64,000 nt of DNA, from contig CDRNVI010000141.1 in assembly GCA_977017575.1 (NCBI GenBank), positions 21,352 to 85,351 of the forward strand, read 5' to 3'. Position 1 is the first letter of the stretch. Each line of letters starts with the position of its first letter. Source of the DNA: Paramoeba atlantica (taxonomy: Eukaryota > Discosea). Below are positions 1-10,790 of the stretch, piece by piece. Made by a program: the position numbers and the translations under genes. The notes beneath the pieces were generated by a model. It saw only the letters and a program-made list of their open reading frames with translations, searched no databases and was not told where the DNA came from.

Positions 1-1543
1 GAGAATGGTTTTGGAAATTGCATTTGATTTTTTGGTCTTCACCATTTTGTCTGTGTTGTCTTTCAATTTCTTTTTGCTTTGCCTCACTTTCTTCTTATCT
101 TTCTCAATTATTTTCCATTTTTTCAACTGATAATTGTCTCAGTCTTTTCCTGAATTTGGCCATGTTTGAAACAATAAATTTAACTGTTTCAATCAAAACT
201 TGTCAAAGTTTTTCATTCAGTAATTTATATTTCCCATTTTCGAGGTTTGTAACCATTTTTTTAAGTTCTTTTGATTCCTGCTTCCACCCAAATTTGGTTG
301 GGAGATCCCCCAGCCATGCCCAGGCTTCCTTACTCATACCAAAACTCATTTCTTCAATCTTTCCTCCTTCCAAGGGGACTTTCACTGTGACTGACCCATC
401 CTTCTTCCCCTCTTCCTCACTTTCTTTCTCACTGTCAGCCTCTCTCCCTCTGATCATAATTATATCTCTGTCTCCATCTTCTTCCCTTTTTTCCTGTTCA
501 TTCACTTCCCTCTTTCCTTGTTCGTTCTTACCTTCCATTTCAGAGCCATTGCTCATTCCTTCCTCCTCACTCTCTGTTCCAGCAATTTCATCTTTTTCCT
601 TGAGGACCCGTTCTTCAGTTGGCATTTCTTTTTCATAAATAAATTTCATTCCTTCATACTTCTTTGTGTTTGTGATCATGATTTGGTCTTTCTCAAGACT
701 AGGGCTTTATTGCTCATCTTTGAAAAGCTTGCTAATAGCATCTTCTCCTTGTTTCCGAATGATCTCTACTGTGCAAGTAAGGCTTGCAGGATGGTTCACC
801 CCACATAGGGGGTACTCAACAAGGAGGTGGTATGGTTTGGTAGGCATTCAAATGAAACACTTGGCTTTAATCAAGGTGTTGATTTGGATGAATCCTTTGG
901 TCTTGGCAATAAGGTGGACTAGAGAGAGGAGGATGGACTTATAGAAGATGATGATGCAGTCATCAGAGACTTATACCATTTCTTTAAAATTGAGAGAGGG
1001 AAGGTGGTCCTCTCTATTAAATAAATTGTAAATCCACTCATTCTCTGAGACTTGGTAAGGGAGTTTGATCTTGATCCCCCACAAATGGGCATTATGATTG
1101 ATTCTCCAAATACAAGAACTCTCAAGTTGGTTGATGATCAGGTTTCCTTTCTCTTCAATAATAGATTGAATCATGAAGACATCCTCCTCTTTGTGGGCAA
1201 GGATAGCATAGTGTTTGGCCCTTGCCTCCACTCTAATACTTCCCTTGAGGTTGGTTTGGCTTTCAATAGCTTTCAGGAAGTTGGGGAAGATAGAGATCTC
1301 ATTGGAGAAGGCAAAAGTTCCTACTAGGAAGAGGGGGCATACTTTGGCTCCTTTGATGAGAGACAGGTTGAGTTTGGTAGCAAGGCAAGTGGACAGGGAA
1401 GCATTCTTAATATCAATCATCTCCCAAAGCTTGGCAATTGTTTGGTTCATACCTGGGACTGCTTTTTTCAGAAATAATGGTGCTGAATTAGCATTTCCTC
1501 CAGCAACTCTGCTGAAGGACAGGTTAAAGCTTTTGGAGGACAT
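1..1543 (-). pseudogene. LINE ORF1 protein (copy A), broken, runs off the left edge
   Basis: First ORF of a non-LTR retrotransposon. The N-terminal 190 residues are open from an ATG at 1543 and begin MSSKSFNLSFSRVAGG. A CCHC-type knuckle follows near 800-840, here with its first Cys changed to Tyr; the plus-strand copy at 3.6 kb keeps it as CPFCGVNHLASLTC. A charged Glu/Lys-rich stretch follows, then a block ending AWAWLGDLPTKFGW. ORF1 proteins of this kind bind element RNA. Stops interrupt the frame between about 680 and 970. The identification rests on copy C, where the same ORF is followed by an endonuclease start; ORF1 alone would not be diagnostic. Confidence 0.6.
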
Positions 1544-1680
1544 AATTGGATAGAGTAAGTTGAGAGCTATCAGCAGATATGCTCAGCTCCCTGTGGGGTG
1601 GTCTTCTACCACAGCAAATTTGAGAAAGGGAAGATAACAGCAAAAAAGAACCCTCAAATGATTCCTAAGGGTTTTTTTTT
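1544..1680 (-). mobile_element. LINE 5' UTR, copy A
   Basis: About 135 bp upstream of the ORF1 start that is nearly identical at 2513-2660 and 3065-3203. On the minus strand each copy starts with an A-run and CCCTTAGAA, and contains GTGGTAGAAGACCACCCC. The three identical heads mark the 5' end of the LINE. Confidence 0.55.
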
Positions 1681-1710
1681 TAAGTCTACTATATGATTTT
1701 CAGAGTCTTT

Positions 1711-2660
1711 ATATCAATCATCTCCCAAAGCTTAGCAATTGTTTGGTTCATATGTTGGAGTGAGACCTGCTTCCAACACAGAAGTTGTGCCTTTCAGTGC
1801 CTTTTCAGTGCCTTTAGAACCTTCCCTGAGCTTCCCCAGGCTTCCTTGAGCCTCCTTGAGCCTTCCCTGAGCTTCCTTGATGCCTTTTATTATGAGTTTT
1901 AGTCCTTTCAGAGAGCTCTGAGCCTCACAGACAGCCATGTGCCATTTTATTATAATTTTAGCTAAAATCATAAGATTTTTTGTGCTCTTTTTATTCAATT
2001 TTCATGTTTGTGTTTTGCCCCCTTTTTCTTGCTGCTTTGCTGCTTTCTGCCTTCTTTCTGCTTTCTTGTCACTTTCTCTCTTTCTTTCTGCTTTCCTTTG
2101 TGATTTTTTGGCTTGCTTTGCTTGCTTTCTGTTTTCTTCTTTTGTTGTTATCATATTTTGTTGCTTTCTTCCTTCTTTGGTTGCTGTGTTGACTTGGGAT
2201 TCTGATTTAAGTTGAGTTTCAGCAATTCTGTGCTTTTCTCAGTTGTGATTCCTTTTGTTGTTCTTCTTTTTGCTTTTCTGTTTCTTTGTTGTTGTTTTCT
2301 TGTTCTATTAGTGTTGGCTGGGGATCCTTCTTATAAAGGTTTTAATTCAAAGTTTCTGTTTCTCTTTCTTTTCTCTTGTTTTCTCTGTTGATTCTGCTCC
2401 CCTCCTCACATCTATCCTCACACATACCTGGAACTGTTTTTTTCAGGAATAATGGTGTTGAATTAGTGTTTCCTCCAGCAACTCTGCTGAAGGACAAGTT
2501 AGAGCTTTTGGAGGACATAATTGGATGGAGTAAGTTGAGAGCTATCAGCAGATATGCTCAACTTCCTGTGGGGTGGTTTTCTACCACAGCAAACTTGAGA
2601 AAGGGAAGATAATAGCAAAAAAGAACCCTCAGATAACTTCTAAGGGTTTTTTTTTTTTTT
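1711..2660 (-). mobile_element. LINE 5'-end fragment B1, split by a solo LTR
   Basis: 5' UTR plus about the first 55 codons of ORF1, on the minus strand. The coding part is cut at the codons for GM (near 2430) and resumes at 1749-1711 with NQTIAKLWEMIDI; the gap is exactly the solo LTR. The fragment lacks the LINE 3' end, unlike normal 5'-truncated insertions. Confidence 0.6.
1753..2422 (+). mobile_element. Solo LTR, 670 bp, with 4-bp target duplication
   Basis: Starts TGTTGGAGTGAGACC and ends CTCACA, flanked by CATA at 1749-1752 and 2423-2426. The LINE ORF1 reading continues across the two CATA copies. A TATAAAGG box near 2332 fits an LTR promoter. A relative lies at 27976-28370 with its own 4-bp duplication. 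The centre is inflated by T-rich simple sequence. No internal retroelement sequence is present, so the element was lost by LTR-LTR recombination. Confidence 0.8.
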
Positions 2661-3203
2661 TAGTTTCCTTTCTCTTCAATAATAGATTGGATCATAAAAC
2701 TATCTTCCTCCTTGTGGGCAAGGATGGCATAGTGTTTGGTTCTTGCCTCCACTCTAATACTTCTCTTGAGGTTGGTTTGACTTTCAATAGCTCTCAGGAA
2801 GTTGGGGAAGGTAGGAATCTCATTGAGGAAGGCAAAAGCTTCTACTGGGGAGAGGGGGCATACTCTGGCTCCTTTAATGAGAGACAAGTTGAGTTTGGTA
2901 GCAAGGTGAGTGGAAAGGGAGGCATTCTTAATATCAATCATCTCCCAAAGCTTAGCAATCATTTGGTTCATATCTGAGACTGCTTTTTTCAAAAATAGTA
3001 GTATTGAATTAGCATTTCCTCCAGCAACTCTGTTGAAAAACAAGTTAAAGCTTTTGGAAGACATAATTGGATAGAGTAAGTTGAGGACTATCAGCAGATA
3101 TGCTCAGCTCCCTGTGGGGTGGTCTTCTACCACAGCAAACTTGAAAAAGAGAAGATATCAGCAAAAAAGAACCCTCAGATGATTTCTAAGGGTTTTTTTT
3201 TTA
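2661..3203 (-). mobile_element. LINE 5'-end fragment B2 (5' UTR plus 134 codons of ORF1)
   Basis: Third copy of the LINE head. ORF1 is open for 134 residues from the ATG at 3064 and stops abruptly at an A-run (minus strand) next to fragment B1. It is head-to-tail with A and B1. All three keep the 5' end and lose the rest. Confidence 0.6.
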
Positions 3204-5350
3204 GAAGAAGGAGGATATCCTCATAATTCAATCTATTATTAAAAAGAAAGGAAACCTGATCACCAACCAACTCAAGAGTTCTTGTATTTGGAGAGTTAAT
3301 CATGATGTCCATTTGTGAGGGATCAAGATCAAACTCTCTTTTCAAGTTTCAGAGAATGAGTGGATTTACAATTTATTCAATAGAGAACCACCTTCCCTCT
3401 CTCAATCTCAAAGAAGTGGTACAAGTCTCTGAGGACTGCATCATCATCTTCTACAAATCCATTCCCCTCTCTCTAGTTTGCCTTATTGCCAAGACCAAAG
3501 AATTCATCCAAATCAATATTTTGATTAAAGCCAAGTGTTCCATTTGAACACCAATCAAACCATACCACCTCCTTATTGAGTGCCCCTTCTGTGGGGTGAA
3601 CCATCTTGCAAGCCTTACTTGCACTGTAGAGATTATTCAGAAACAAGGAGAAGATGCCATCAGCAAGCTTTTTGAAGAAGAACAACAAAACTTTAGTCTT
3701 GAAAAAGACCAAATCATGATCACAAATGCAAAGAAGTATGAAGAAATGAAATTTATTGATGAAAAAGAAACATCAACTAAAGAACAGTGCCTTAAGGAAA
3801 AAGATAAAATTGCTGAAATGGAGAGTGAAAAGAAAGAAATGAGCAAAGGCTCTAAAACACAAGGTAAGAATGAATAAAAAAAGAGGGAAGTGAATGAACA
3901 GAAAAGAAGGGAAGAGGATGGTGATGGAGATATAATTATAATCAAAAGAAGAAAGACTGATAGTAAGGAAGAAAACAAGGAAGAAGAGAAGAGTGATGGG
4001 TCAGTCACAATGAAAATCCCTTTGAAAGGAGGAGAGATTGAGGAAATAAGTTTTGGTATGAGTGAGAAAGCTTGAGCATGGCTGGGGGATCTTCCAACCC
4101 AATTCAGGTGGAAGCAGGGAATGAAAAAACTAAAAAAAATAGTTACAAACCTTGAAAATAGCAAATATGAATTACTGAACAAAAAGCTTCAATAAGTTTT
4201 AATTGAAACAGTTCAATTTATTACTTCAAACATAGCTAAATTCAAGAAAAGACCAAGACAATTATCAGCAGAAGAAACAGAAGAAATAATCAATAAAGAT
4301 AGAGAAAAAGTGAGGCAAAGCAAAAAGAAATTGAAAGGCAATACAAATAAAATGTTAGAAGCTAAAAAATTGAATATAATTTCCAAAACCATTCTTGCAG
4401 GGAAGGAAAAAAATAACAGGATGAGAAATTCTAGAGGTGTTTTTTTCTCTTCTCCCTCCACTGATGTCCCCTCCCCTTCTCCTTCCACTGATGTCACTTC
4501 CCCTTCTTCCTCCACTGGTGTCCCTTCTCCTACTTCCTTCACTGGTGTCCAGAGTGTTCCTCTCTCCAAAGATGTCCTTGATGGAGTTCCTGGATCACAA
4601 GCTAAAAAAATAACCCAAAAAAAGAACATTGTTACTGGCCTACAAAATCAGAAAAACATTACCTTTTTTAGTAATTTAGATGAACATAAATTTTCAACTT
4701 TTTCATTTGGTTTTCATTCTAGCAATGGCCAAAAAATTGCTGATTCTCCCTTTCCCTCTTGTTCTTAGGATGCCAGTCTTGATAGAAGCTTAAAATCATC
4801 CCCAAATAACCCTCAGGAAAGCTTTTCTATTGTTTAAAAGGAAAAGAGGAAAAGTTTAAAGAAAAAAAGGAAAAAAAAAAAAGAAAAAACCAGAAAAAAA
4901 AGGAAAAAAGTTGAAAGAAAGTTCTAAGTTAGAAGTTAATTAAAAAAAAAAAAAAGAAATACCAGAAGATAGAGTGAAAGATGGTGAACAAAAAGAAAAA
5001 AAAAGAAAAAAAGAATAATCAAAATATCAAAAAGTATGGATTCCTTTAATCTCCCCCCCTGAGATTTGATGCTCAACTTCAACCCTCTCCTTTAATGGTT
5101 GTCAATAAGTCCCAACTAATTTCTCAACTTCCTATTCCCCCCACCTCCCTCAACTTCCCTTTCCCCCAAGAGAGACTTTGTGATTTTCAAATCCTCTCTC
5201 TGAAATCTAACCCTCTTAATTTACTCCAAATTCAATGTTTTTCTTGTTTCCCTAACTTGAAAGTTCTCTCCTGGAATATAAACAAGCTTCAAAATAAAGA
5301 AAAACTCAAGATCTGTAAAAGAATAGCAGCTAGTTCCTGCCTTCTATTCT
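3204..5350 (+). pseudogene. LINE copy C: most of ORF1 and start of ORF2 endonuclease
   Basis: Opposite in orientation to copies A, B1 and B2. It starts at about residue 120 of ORF1 and carries the knuckle CPFCGVNHLASLTC, a Glu/Lys-rich linker and the AWLGDLPTQF block, with several in-frame stops. The ORF1 C-terminus contains short repeats of the type STDVPSPS, ending at a TAG at 4768. After an A-rich spacer a second ORF begins near 5095 and reaches LKVLSWNINKLQNKEKL, matching the N-terminus of LINE-type apurinic endonucleases. It is cut at 5350 where the poly(A) of another LINE (minus strand) begins. Confidence 0.65.
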
Positions 5351-5800
5351 TTTTTTTTTTCCACTAAACATCAGAAAATGCTATTAATTTATTAAGGTAA
5401 AAAACCATCATATAGATAGAAAAGATAGTTTAGGTTTTACCAATTGGTAACATAGACATGGTTAATAATATTTAAATTAATTAATTCTTAGAATAGTTAG
5501 TTAATCTTCATCATCACTTGGAGGAAGTTTACCTTCTTTAAAGATTACATATCTTCTTTTTTTTTTTTTTCTTTTCTTTCTGTTCTTTTCATTATTCAAC
5601 ATACTTTCACATAACTTGTCACTTAGGATTGAAGTAGAATATATATTATAGAGGTTTTTAGAAAGGGCTACAGGTGTTATCAAGGTTCCATCAAAAGAGA
5701 GAGGTTTGGAGAAGTATACCACTTGAATTGTAATCACTAAACCTTGAAATTTCCTCAAGAGTGTGGAAAAAGGGATAGAATAACTTTAATCATACTTAAG

Positions 5801-5816
5801 GGAGTTGTTCAATTTA
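5801..5816. repeat. Target-site duplication of SINE 1 (left; right copy 6141-6156)
   Basis: GGAGTTGTTCAATTTA on the left and GGGGTTGTTCAGTTTA on the right, 14 of 16 identical. Confidence 0.8.
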
Positions 5817-6140
5817 TTTTTTCTTTTTAACACTGGACTTTATTAGGTAATGGTCTAACTCAAAGCTATTAATTTTTTAAGGTTAAAGATAATGAGGATA
5901 GAGTTTCACTTCTTTAGGTTTAAATGGTCCAAAGACCTTTAATTCACTTAAACTCCTTCTCAGGAACTTTATTTTCTGCTTTTTAGTAGATAGAGTAAAG
6001 AATAACCTGTTCTGTTTTTCACATTCAAGTGAGCAAGAAGAGAAAATAATATTTTTAATATTTTCTTCTTTGAAATTTGAACCTACAACCCCAAATTGAA
6101 GCAATAGCTGTTTTACCAACTAAGCCATCATGCCACAATT
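5817..6140 (-). mobile_element. tRNA-derived SINE, copy 1
   Basis: A 324-bp element. On the minus strand it begins AATTGTGGCATGATGGC and holds an RNA polymerase III A box (TGGCTTAGTTGGT) and, 32 nt later, a B box (GGTTCAAATTTC), the spacing of a tRNA gene. A unique body of about 240 bp follows, ending CTAATAAAGTCCAGTG and an A-rich tail. It sits in the 3' region of LINE D, likely from the family that mobilises it, though no shared 3' tail is evident. About 85% identical to copy 2 by eye. Confidence 0.85.
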
Positions 6141-6159
6141 GGGGTTGTTCAGTTTAGTC

Positions 6160-6810
6160 TATAAAAAAGAGTTATCAACAATCCATTTTTCTTCAGTTTT
6201 TCCAACTTGTCTAATACAAAGATTTCATTTGAGATCATTAACAGCAGCTATTTCATCCATAACTGACCAACTAACAGCAGTAGCAATAGCATCAGCATGT
6301 TTGTTGAGTTTATAAAAAATATGAATAAATTTAATATCTTCAAATCTAACAGCAGTTGCTCTAATCTCAATCAACAAGAGGTTAAGTTCATGATTACTAA
6401 TATTGTAATTCTTAGGAGCTGCCTTAATTAATATCATATAATCACCAACAATTTAGATGTAAGAACCCAAACCTCTTGCACTCTTTAATCTCAAGAAATA
6501 GCTTTTGAATTCATTAACATTATTTGTACTGAAGAAAATAGTTTCAACATCAATCAGAATTTCCTTTCCATCTCTGAAAATAGCATAGTTAGCACCACCA
6601 AGGTGAGGATCAGTACAACTTGAACCATCATAGAAAACTTGTAAGTCTTTAAACTTGAACTTTTCAATCTCTCTCTTTTTCTTTGCAGAGGTTGGGTTTT
6701 TACAAAGAGGTTTGGGAAGGAATTTATTCTTTTTTAAGATTTTGTAAAAGATATCAATAGCATACTCAGCAAATTGAGATCCTTCAGCACACACAGTTAT
6801 TCACAGTGTA
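6160..6810 (-). pseudogene. LINE RNase H domain (copy D)
   Basis: RNase H follows the reverse transcriptase in this LINE family. Visible motifs in order are FYDGSSCTDPHLGGA with the first catalytic Asp, STNNVNEF with the Glu, IVGDYMILIKAAP for the second Asp region, and HADAIATAVSW at the C-terminus. This is the RVT_3 layout. A stop between the second and third motifs and another upstream mark it as dead. The 23.4-23.65 kb copy shares the same order. Confidence 0.75.
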
Positions 6811-6932
6811 AGTAAGACAGCACTCACTATTGAGGTGAAGAGGTTTGAGCAGTATTGAACAGTAAGTTCACACACAAAGAAAGAGGATTCTCAAGATGGA
6901 AGTTTCAACTTTATGCAGCTTTGTCCCATCTT

Positions 6933-7254
6933 TTTTCTTTTTAACACTGGACTTTATTAGGTAATAGCCTAACCCAAAGCCACTAATTTTTTAAGGTTAA
7001 AAATAACAAAGATAGAGTTTCACTTCTTTAGGTTTAAATGGTCCAAAGACCTTTAATTCACTTAAACTCCTTTTCAAGGAATTTATTCTCTGCTTTTTAG
7101 CAAATAGGGCAGAGAATAATCTATTCCATTTTTCACATTCAAGTGAGCAAAAAGAGAAAATAATGTTTTTAATATTTTCCTCTTTGGGATTTGAACCTGT
7201 AACCCTGAATTGAAGCAATAGTTATTTTACCAACTAAGCCATTATGCCACAATT
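6933..7254 (-). mobile_element. tRNA-derived SINE, copy 2
   Basis: Second 322-bp member, starting AATTGTGGCATAATGGC with A box TGGCTTAGTTGGT and an intact B box GGTTCAAATCCC. Flanking duplications are AGCTTTGTCCCATCTT (6917-6932) and AGCTTCATTCCATCTT (7255-7270), 13 of 16 identical. It splits LINE D between reverse transcriptase and RNase H. Confidence 0.85.
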
Positions 7255-7423
7255 AGCTTCATTCCATCTTCTCAAGGTAGCTTTTAGCACAAATACAAGT
7301 TTCAAGGAGGTGGGTTCAAGATTCTTTTTCTTTCTTACATAATCAACAGGTAGGAGGTTTCAAAGTAAAATGGGAGATCTTATCCATTATAGAGAGACCA
7401 TGAATCAAGAATTTGGTAAGATT

Positions 7424-8620
7424 TCATTGGAGCTGAGGTTTAAAAGTATAAGCTAAGTTGTAGACAATACATTTGATCTTTCCATCCTCTTGGTAGATAT
7501 CTTTAAGCACAATAGGTACTTGATGAGAAAGGGAATTATAGTTTGTTTTGGTTAGGCCTCTCAAAGTCACTTCTTTAGAGATTTTTGAAGCAGCAGAGTA
7601 AGCATCAAGTCTCATAGCTCCAATGGCCAAGAGATTCTTGTATTCATAACTTAAAGGTTTATGAGAGATAAGAAGAGCCCAATTGAAGAGAATGAAATGG
7701 TGAACCTGACATTTACTACCCATAAGAGAATGGCAAGCAGTTAAAATGGTGGTTTTTAGATTGGCATATGCTCCCAAGGCAGCTTGAATGAGTTTCCATA
7801 CTATCACAGATACAGATTGAGGGATAAGTTTAAAGCAGGCCAAGTAACTCATACAGGGAATTAAGTAGGTGTTAATTATCCTTACTTTTACTGCAAAGGG
7901 CCCTCCTTGATTCTTAATGGCCTTACTTACTCCTTGCATCTTTTCACATACTTTAAATCAATCCTTCTTTAATTCCATCTTACAGTTTATTCACACACCT
8001 AAATAAGTTATCTCATTGCTTTTAAAGTTGGTTTTGGGCATTGCAGACCAAGGGCTAGAAGGTTTATACATTTGAGTTATCAAAACAAAGCATTTTGAGT
8101 AATTCAAGAGAACACCAGTTGCCTTTTCATACTTCTGAAAAGTGGGGGTCAAGAGGTTAATGGTGTTAACTTTTTTCAGGAGTAGTCCAAGGTCATCCAT
8201 GAAACCAGAGAGCTTCTCAAGAGGGTGGTTCTTGTTGAGGCTCACCAGCAATAAATCAAAGATAATTAGGAAGAGAAGAGGGGAGATTGGGCAGCTTTGT
8301 TGAACTTCAGTTCTACTGGTAATAGAGTTAGCTGGAGAGGAGCTAGGTTTCCCTTCAATTGAGGGTAACCAAGTTTTAGAGGGGTGGAATACTTTCTCAA
8401 TCACAAAGATAGCTTGGAAAGGAGCCTTCAATCTCTTCAAGATGTGAATTAGAGCATCACAGTTTACATAATCATAAGCCTTGTAGAAGTCAGTTTGGAA
8501 GAATAATATTTTATTCATTGGCCAAAGCTTCATAGAAGACATCATAAATTGTTTTCACAGTTGCATCAATTGATTTCCCCTTAAACATTGCATGTTAAGT
8601 ATCAGAGATTACTCCACTTG
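7424..8620 (-). pseudogene. LINE reverse transcriptase (copy D)
   Basis: Non-LTR reverse transcriptase remnant. Motifs in order on the minus strand are KGKSIDATVKTIYDV, then FQTDFYKAYDYVN (block A with the catalytic Asp), QQSCPISPLLF (block B), GFMDDLGLLL (the YADD box, here MDD), LNYSKCFVL and ITYLGV. A thumb-like region continues to 7424 (residues YLACFKLIPQ and onward). Frame breaks near 7945-7990 and 8545 inactivate it. Confidence 0.85.
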
Positions 8621-8640
8621 CAATTTCAGAAAACCAAAAA

Positions 8641-8850
8641 GCTTAATATTGTATTACAATTCAATAATCAGAGTTTGTTACACTTATAAGTCTGAACTGG
8701 TTAGAGCAAAAAATGTTCTCAACCTTGGGAATCAAACACAATTAGCTTTCTCCAAAGGAATTAGGGAATTTTATACTCTCTCCTGCTTGTTGAATCAATT
8801 TAATCCACATCTTTTGATATTTCTTATAAGTTTTCTAATAGAGGGAAAAG
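8641..8850. other. Short AT-rich spacer, nothing recognised
   Basis: Low-information sequence between LINE D and the tandem-repeat element. The TTTTGGTTTTC-like minus-strand stretch near 8630 may still belong to the LINE. Confidence 0.4.
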
Positions 8851-9450
8851 AGATTTCCAGACAAATTACAAATAAAATTGTACTTTTTACACAATTTTAC
8901 AATTTATTTGACTTATTTACAAAAAAAAAAACATATTTCCCTTTGTTTTTGATCATTTCCCAACCACTTTTTTCAATGTCTATTTGTATTATTTTCATTT
9001 TTAGAAAATTGTTATTCAGTTTTTGATGTTTAAAAGTTCATTTCCAAACAAGTTACAAATAAAATTGAATATTTTACTCAATTTTACAATTTATTTGACT
9101 TATTTATAAAAAAAACTAAAAAACTAAAAAACTGAAAAACTGAAAAACTGAAAAACTGAAAAATTGGAAAATTGGAAAATTGGAAAATTGGAAAATTGGA
9201 AAATTAGAAAATTAGAAAATTGGAAAATTGGAAAATTGGAAAATTGGAAAATTGGAAAATTGAAAAATTGAAAAATTAAAAGAATTGAACTTGAGACTTC
9301 AAAAATGAAAAATTGAAGAAAAGAACAACTAAACTATCATACTCATCTTTAAAAAAACAAAAAAATAAGAAAGTTAATGAGATTAATTTAAATTTTTTTT
9401 TATTTTTTCTCTTTTAACATCATTTCTTTTGTATTAATCTTTTATATTTC
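8850..9450 (-). repeat. Dispersed element with 188-bp tandem units and an AAAATTGG array (copy 1)
   Basis: Two diverged units of about 188 bp anchored by ACAAATAAAATTG (8864 and 9052), then 7-8 bp satellites (AAAAACTG shifting into GGAAAATT) at 9110-9265, then a tail conserved with 41.3 kb. On the minus strand the tail has weak tRNA-like boxes, TAGTTTAGTTG and AAGTTCAATTC, so a SINE origin is possible. Homology with 40.4-41.48 kb extends past 9430. Confidence 0.6.
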
Positions 9451-9566
9451 TTCTTCAAAATAAAATCTAAAACTAATATCTTTTTCACTACTTTTTAAAT
9501 TAAAAACTTTTCAAAATATTATTTTATCATATAAAAGAGTTTTTTATTCAAACTTTAAATCTTAAT

Positions 9567-9783
9567 TAAGTTTAAAAAAATATTCAAATATGAAATATTA
9601 TAAATATATATAACATCTTTATTTAAATTCTTGTTGAATTCAATTCAATTGATTAAAGTTCATTATCATTAATATTCTTATTACTACATTTTCTTTTCTT
9701 CACTTTTCCACTTCTTGATTTTCCCAGTTTTCAATTGTACTTCTTTAAACTATTGAAACCTTAGAAGTAAAATAAAATCTACC
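9567..9783 (+). mobile_element. 5' LTR of chromovirus-like retrotransposon
   Basis: Colinear with 14797-15004, sharing CAAATATGAAATATTATAAA, AAATTCTTGTTGAATTC-like, CCCAGTTT and AAAATCTAC near the ends. Identity is roughly 80% by eye, so the element is old. TTGGTAATGCTTCAATTTG directly after it is a candidate primer-binding site. Confidence 0.75.
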
Positions 9784-10790
9784 TTGGTAATGCTTCAATT
9801 TGAATAACCAATAGAAGAAGCATTTGATCTTGAGAAATTGCTTAGAGGAAACTCCAAGCAGAACAATTGGTGAAGGCAATTCATTTCCTGGTTATGCAAA
9901 ATGAAGAGTTGGTGTGAATAAAGAAGGAGTTTTTAAAGATGAAAGAACCAAATTACAAATCTTAGAAACAACATTGGAAATTGGTAATTAAAGATGTGAA
10001 TTTCCAAAACCCAGTCCAAGCTTCTCAATTTTGCATCTAAAAAAAGAGTATTAAACAAGATATTTGACCAAACATACTTGAGTTCAGAAAACAAATCAAG
10101 TTTGCAAGGGCAATTGAAAGTCATTAGGCCAAAAGTTGGATGGATTACCTTTGAATTTGTTGTGTACCCTTAATAGATTCTTTGGTGAGAAAGTTGTCCT
10201 TATGGAACAGCAGAAGTTTGATCTTTTTTGAGTACCTGATAAAAAAGTTACTAATCAAGAATTTCAGGTGGTAACTACAGAATATTTGCACCTGTTCTTG
10301 AAGATAAGAGAAACTCCCTTTCAGGAAATCTATGTGAAGGAAGCAATGTGAGAATTCAAAAATCCAATCTTCCAAGATCTAAATAAAGTGTCTGTTAGGG
10401 GGGGAACAGATGAGTATTAAAGAACCAAAGAAAAATTGAAGAGGAGTGAACCAATAACCTGTTTTCTTTCATCCCTGGATGAGCACTGTGGATAGATATG
10501 GTGATGCTGCAGCAAAGAAATATAAACATATGAGTCTTGTTAATTGGAACAAAAGAGTTCCAAGAAAGAGAGGATGTGGGGATTTCAGTTGGAAAATACT
10601 TTACTTGTGAACTCCTTGGATGTGGGATATTAACTCTTGAAGAACTTAAAGAAAAAGCAAATGATTTGTCAATTCTTTTAAGAGTAAAAAGGAATTTACT
10701 CAAAATACTTGGCAACAAGACAAGATGGTGGTCAAGATGAGTGAAAATGGCTTCACAATCCATATTGGCAACCTAGTAAGAGACTTGAAT
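9784..10790 (+). pseudogene. Decayed gag region of the chromovirus
   Basis: About 1 kb between LTR and protease where gag is expected. The longest open stretch (about 10537-10740) contains CELLGCGILTLEELKEKAND; no zinc knuckle is recognisable. Assignment is by position only. Confidence 0.4.

Larger units (their letters stand above)
5351..8640 (-). mobile_element. LINE copy D, 5'-truncated, carrying two SINE insertions
   Basis: Minus-strand element ending in poly(A) at 5351-5362 with AATAAAT just before it; the 3' UTR around 5365-5420 matches copy E at 22.8 kb. Going 5' it holds an RNase H domain, a gap with SINE 2, and a reverse transcriptase. It is truncated upstream of RT block 2. Removing the SINEs leaves about 2.6 kb. 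Confidence 0.7.

Noticed and set aside
9110..9265. CRISPR-like array
   Set aside because: Repeat units of 7-8 bp without spacers in a eukaryotic context; it is a microsatellite.
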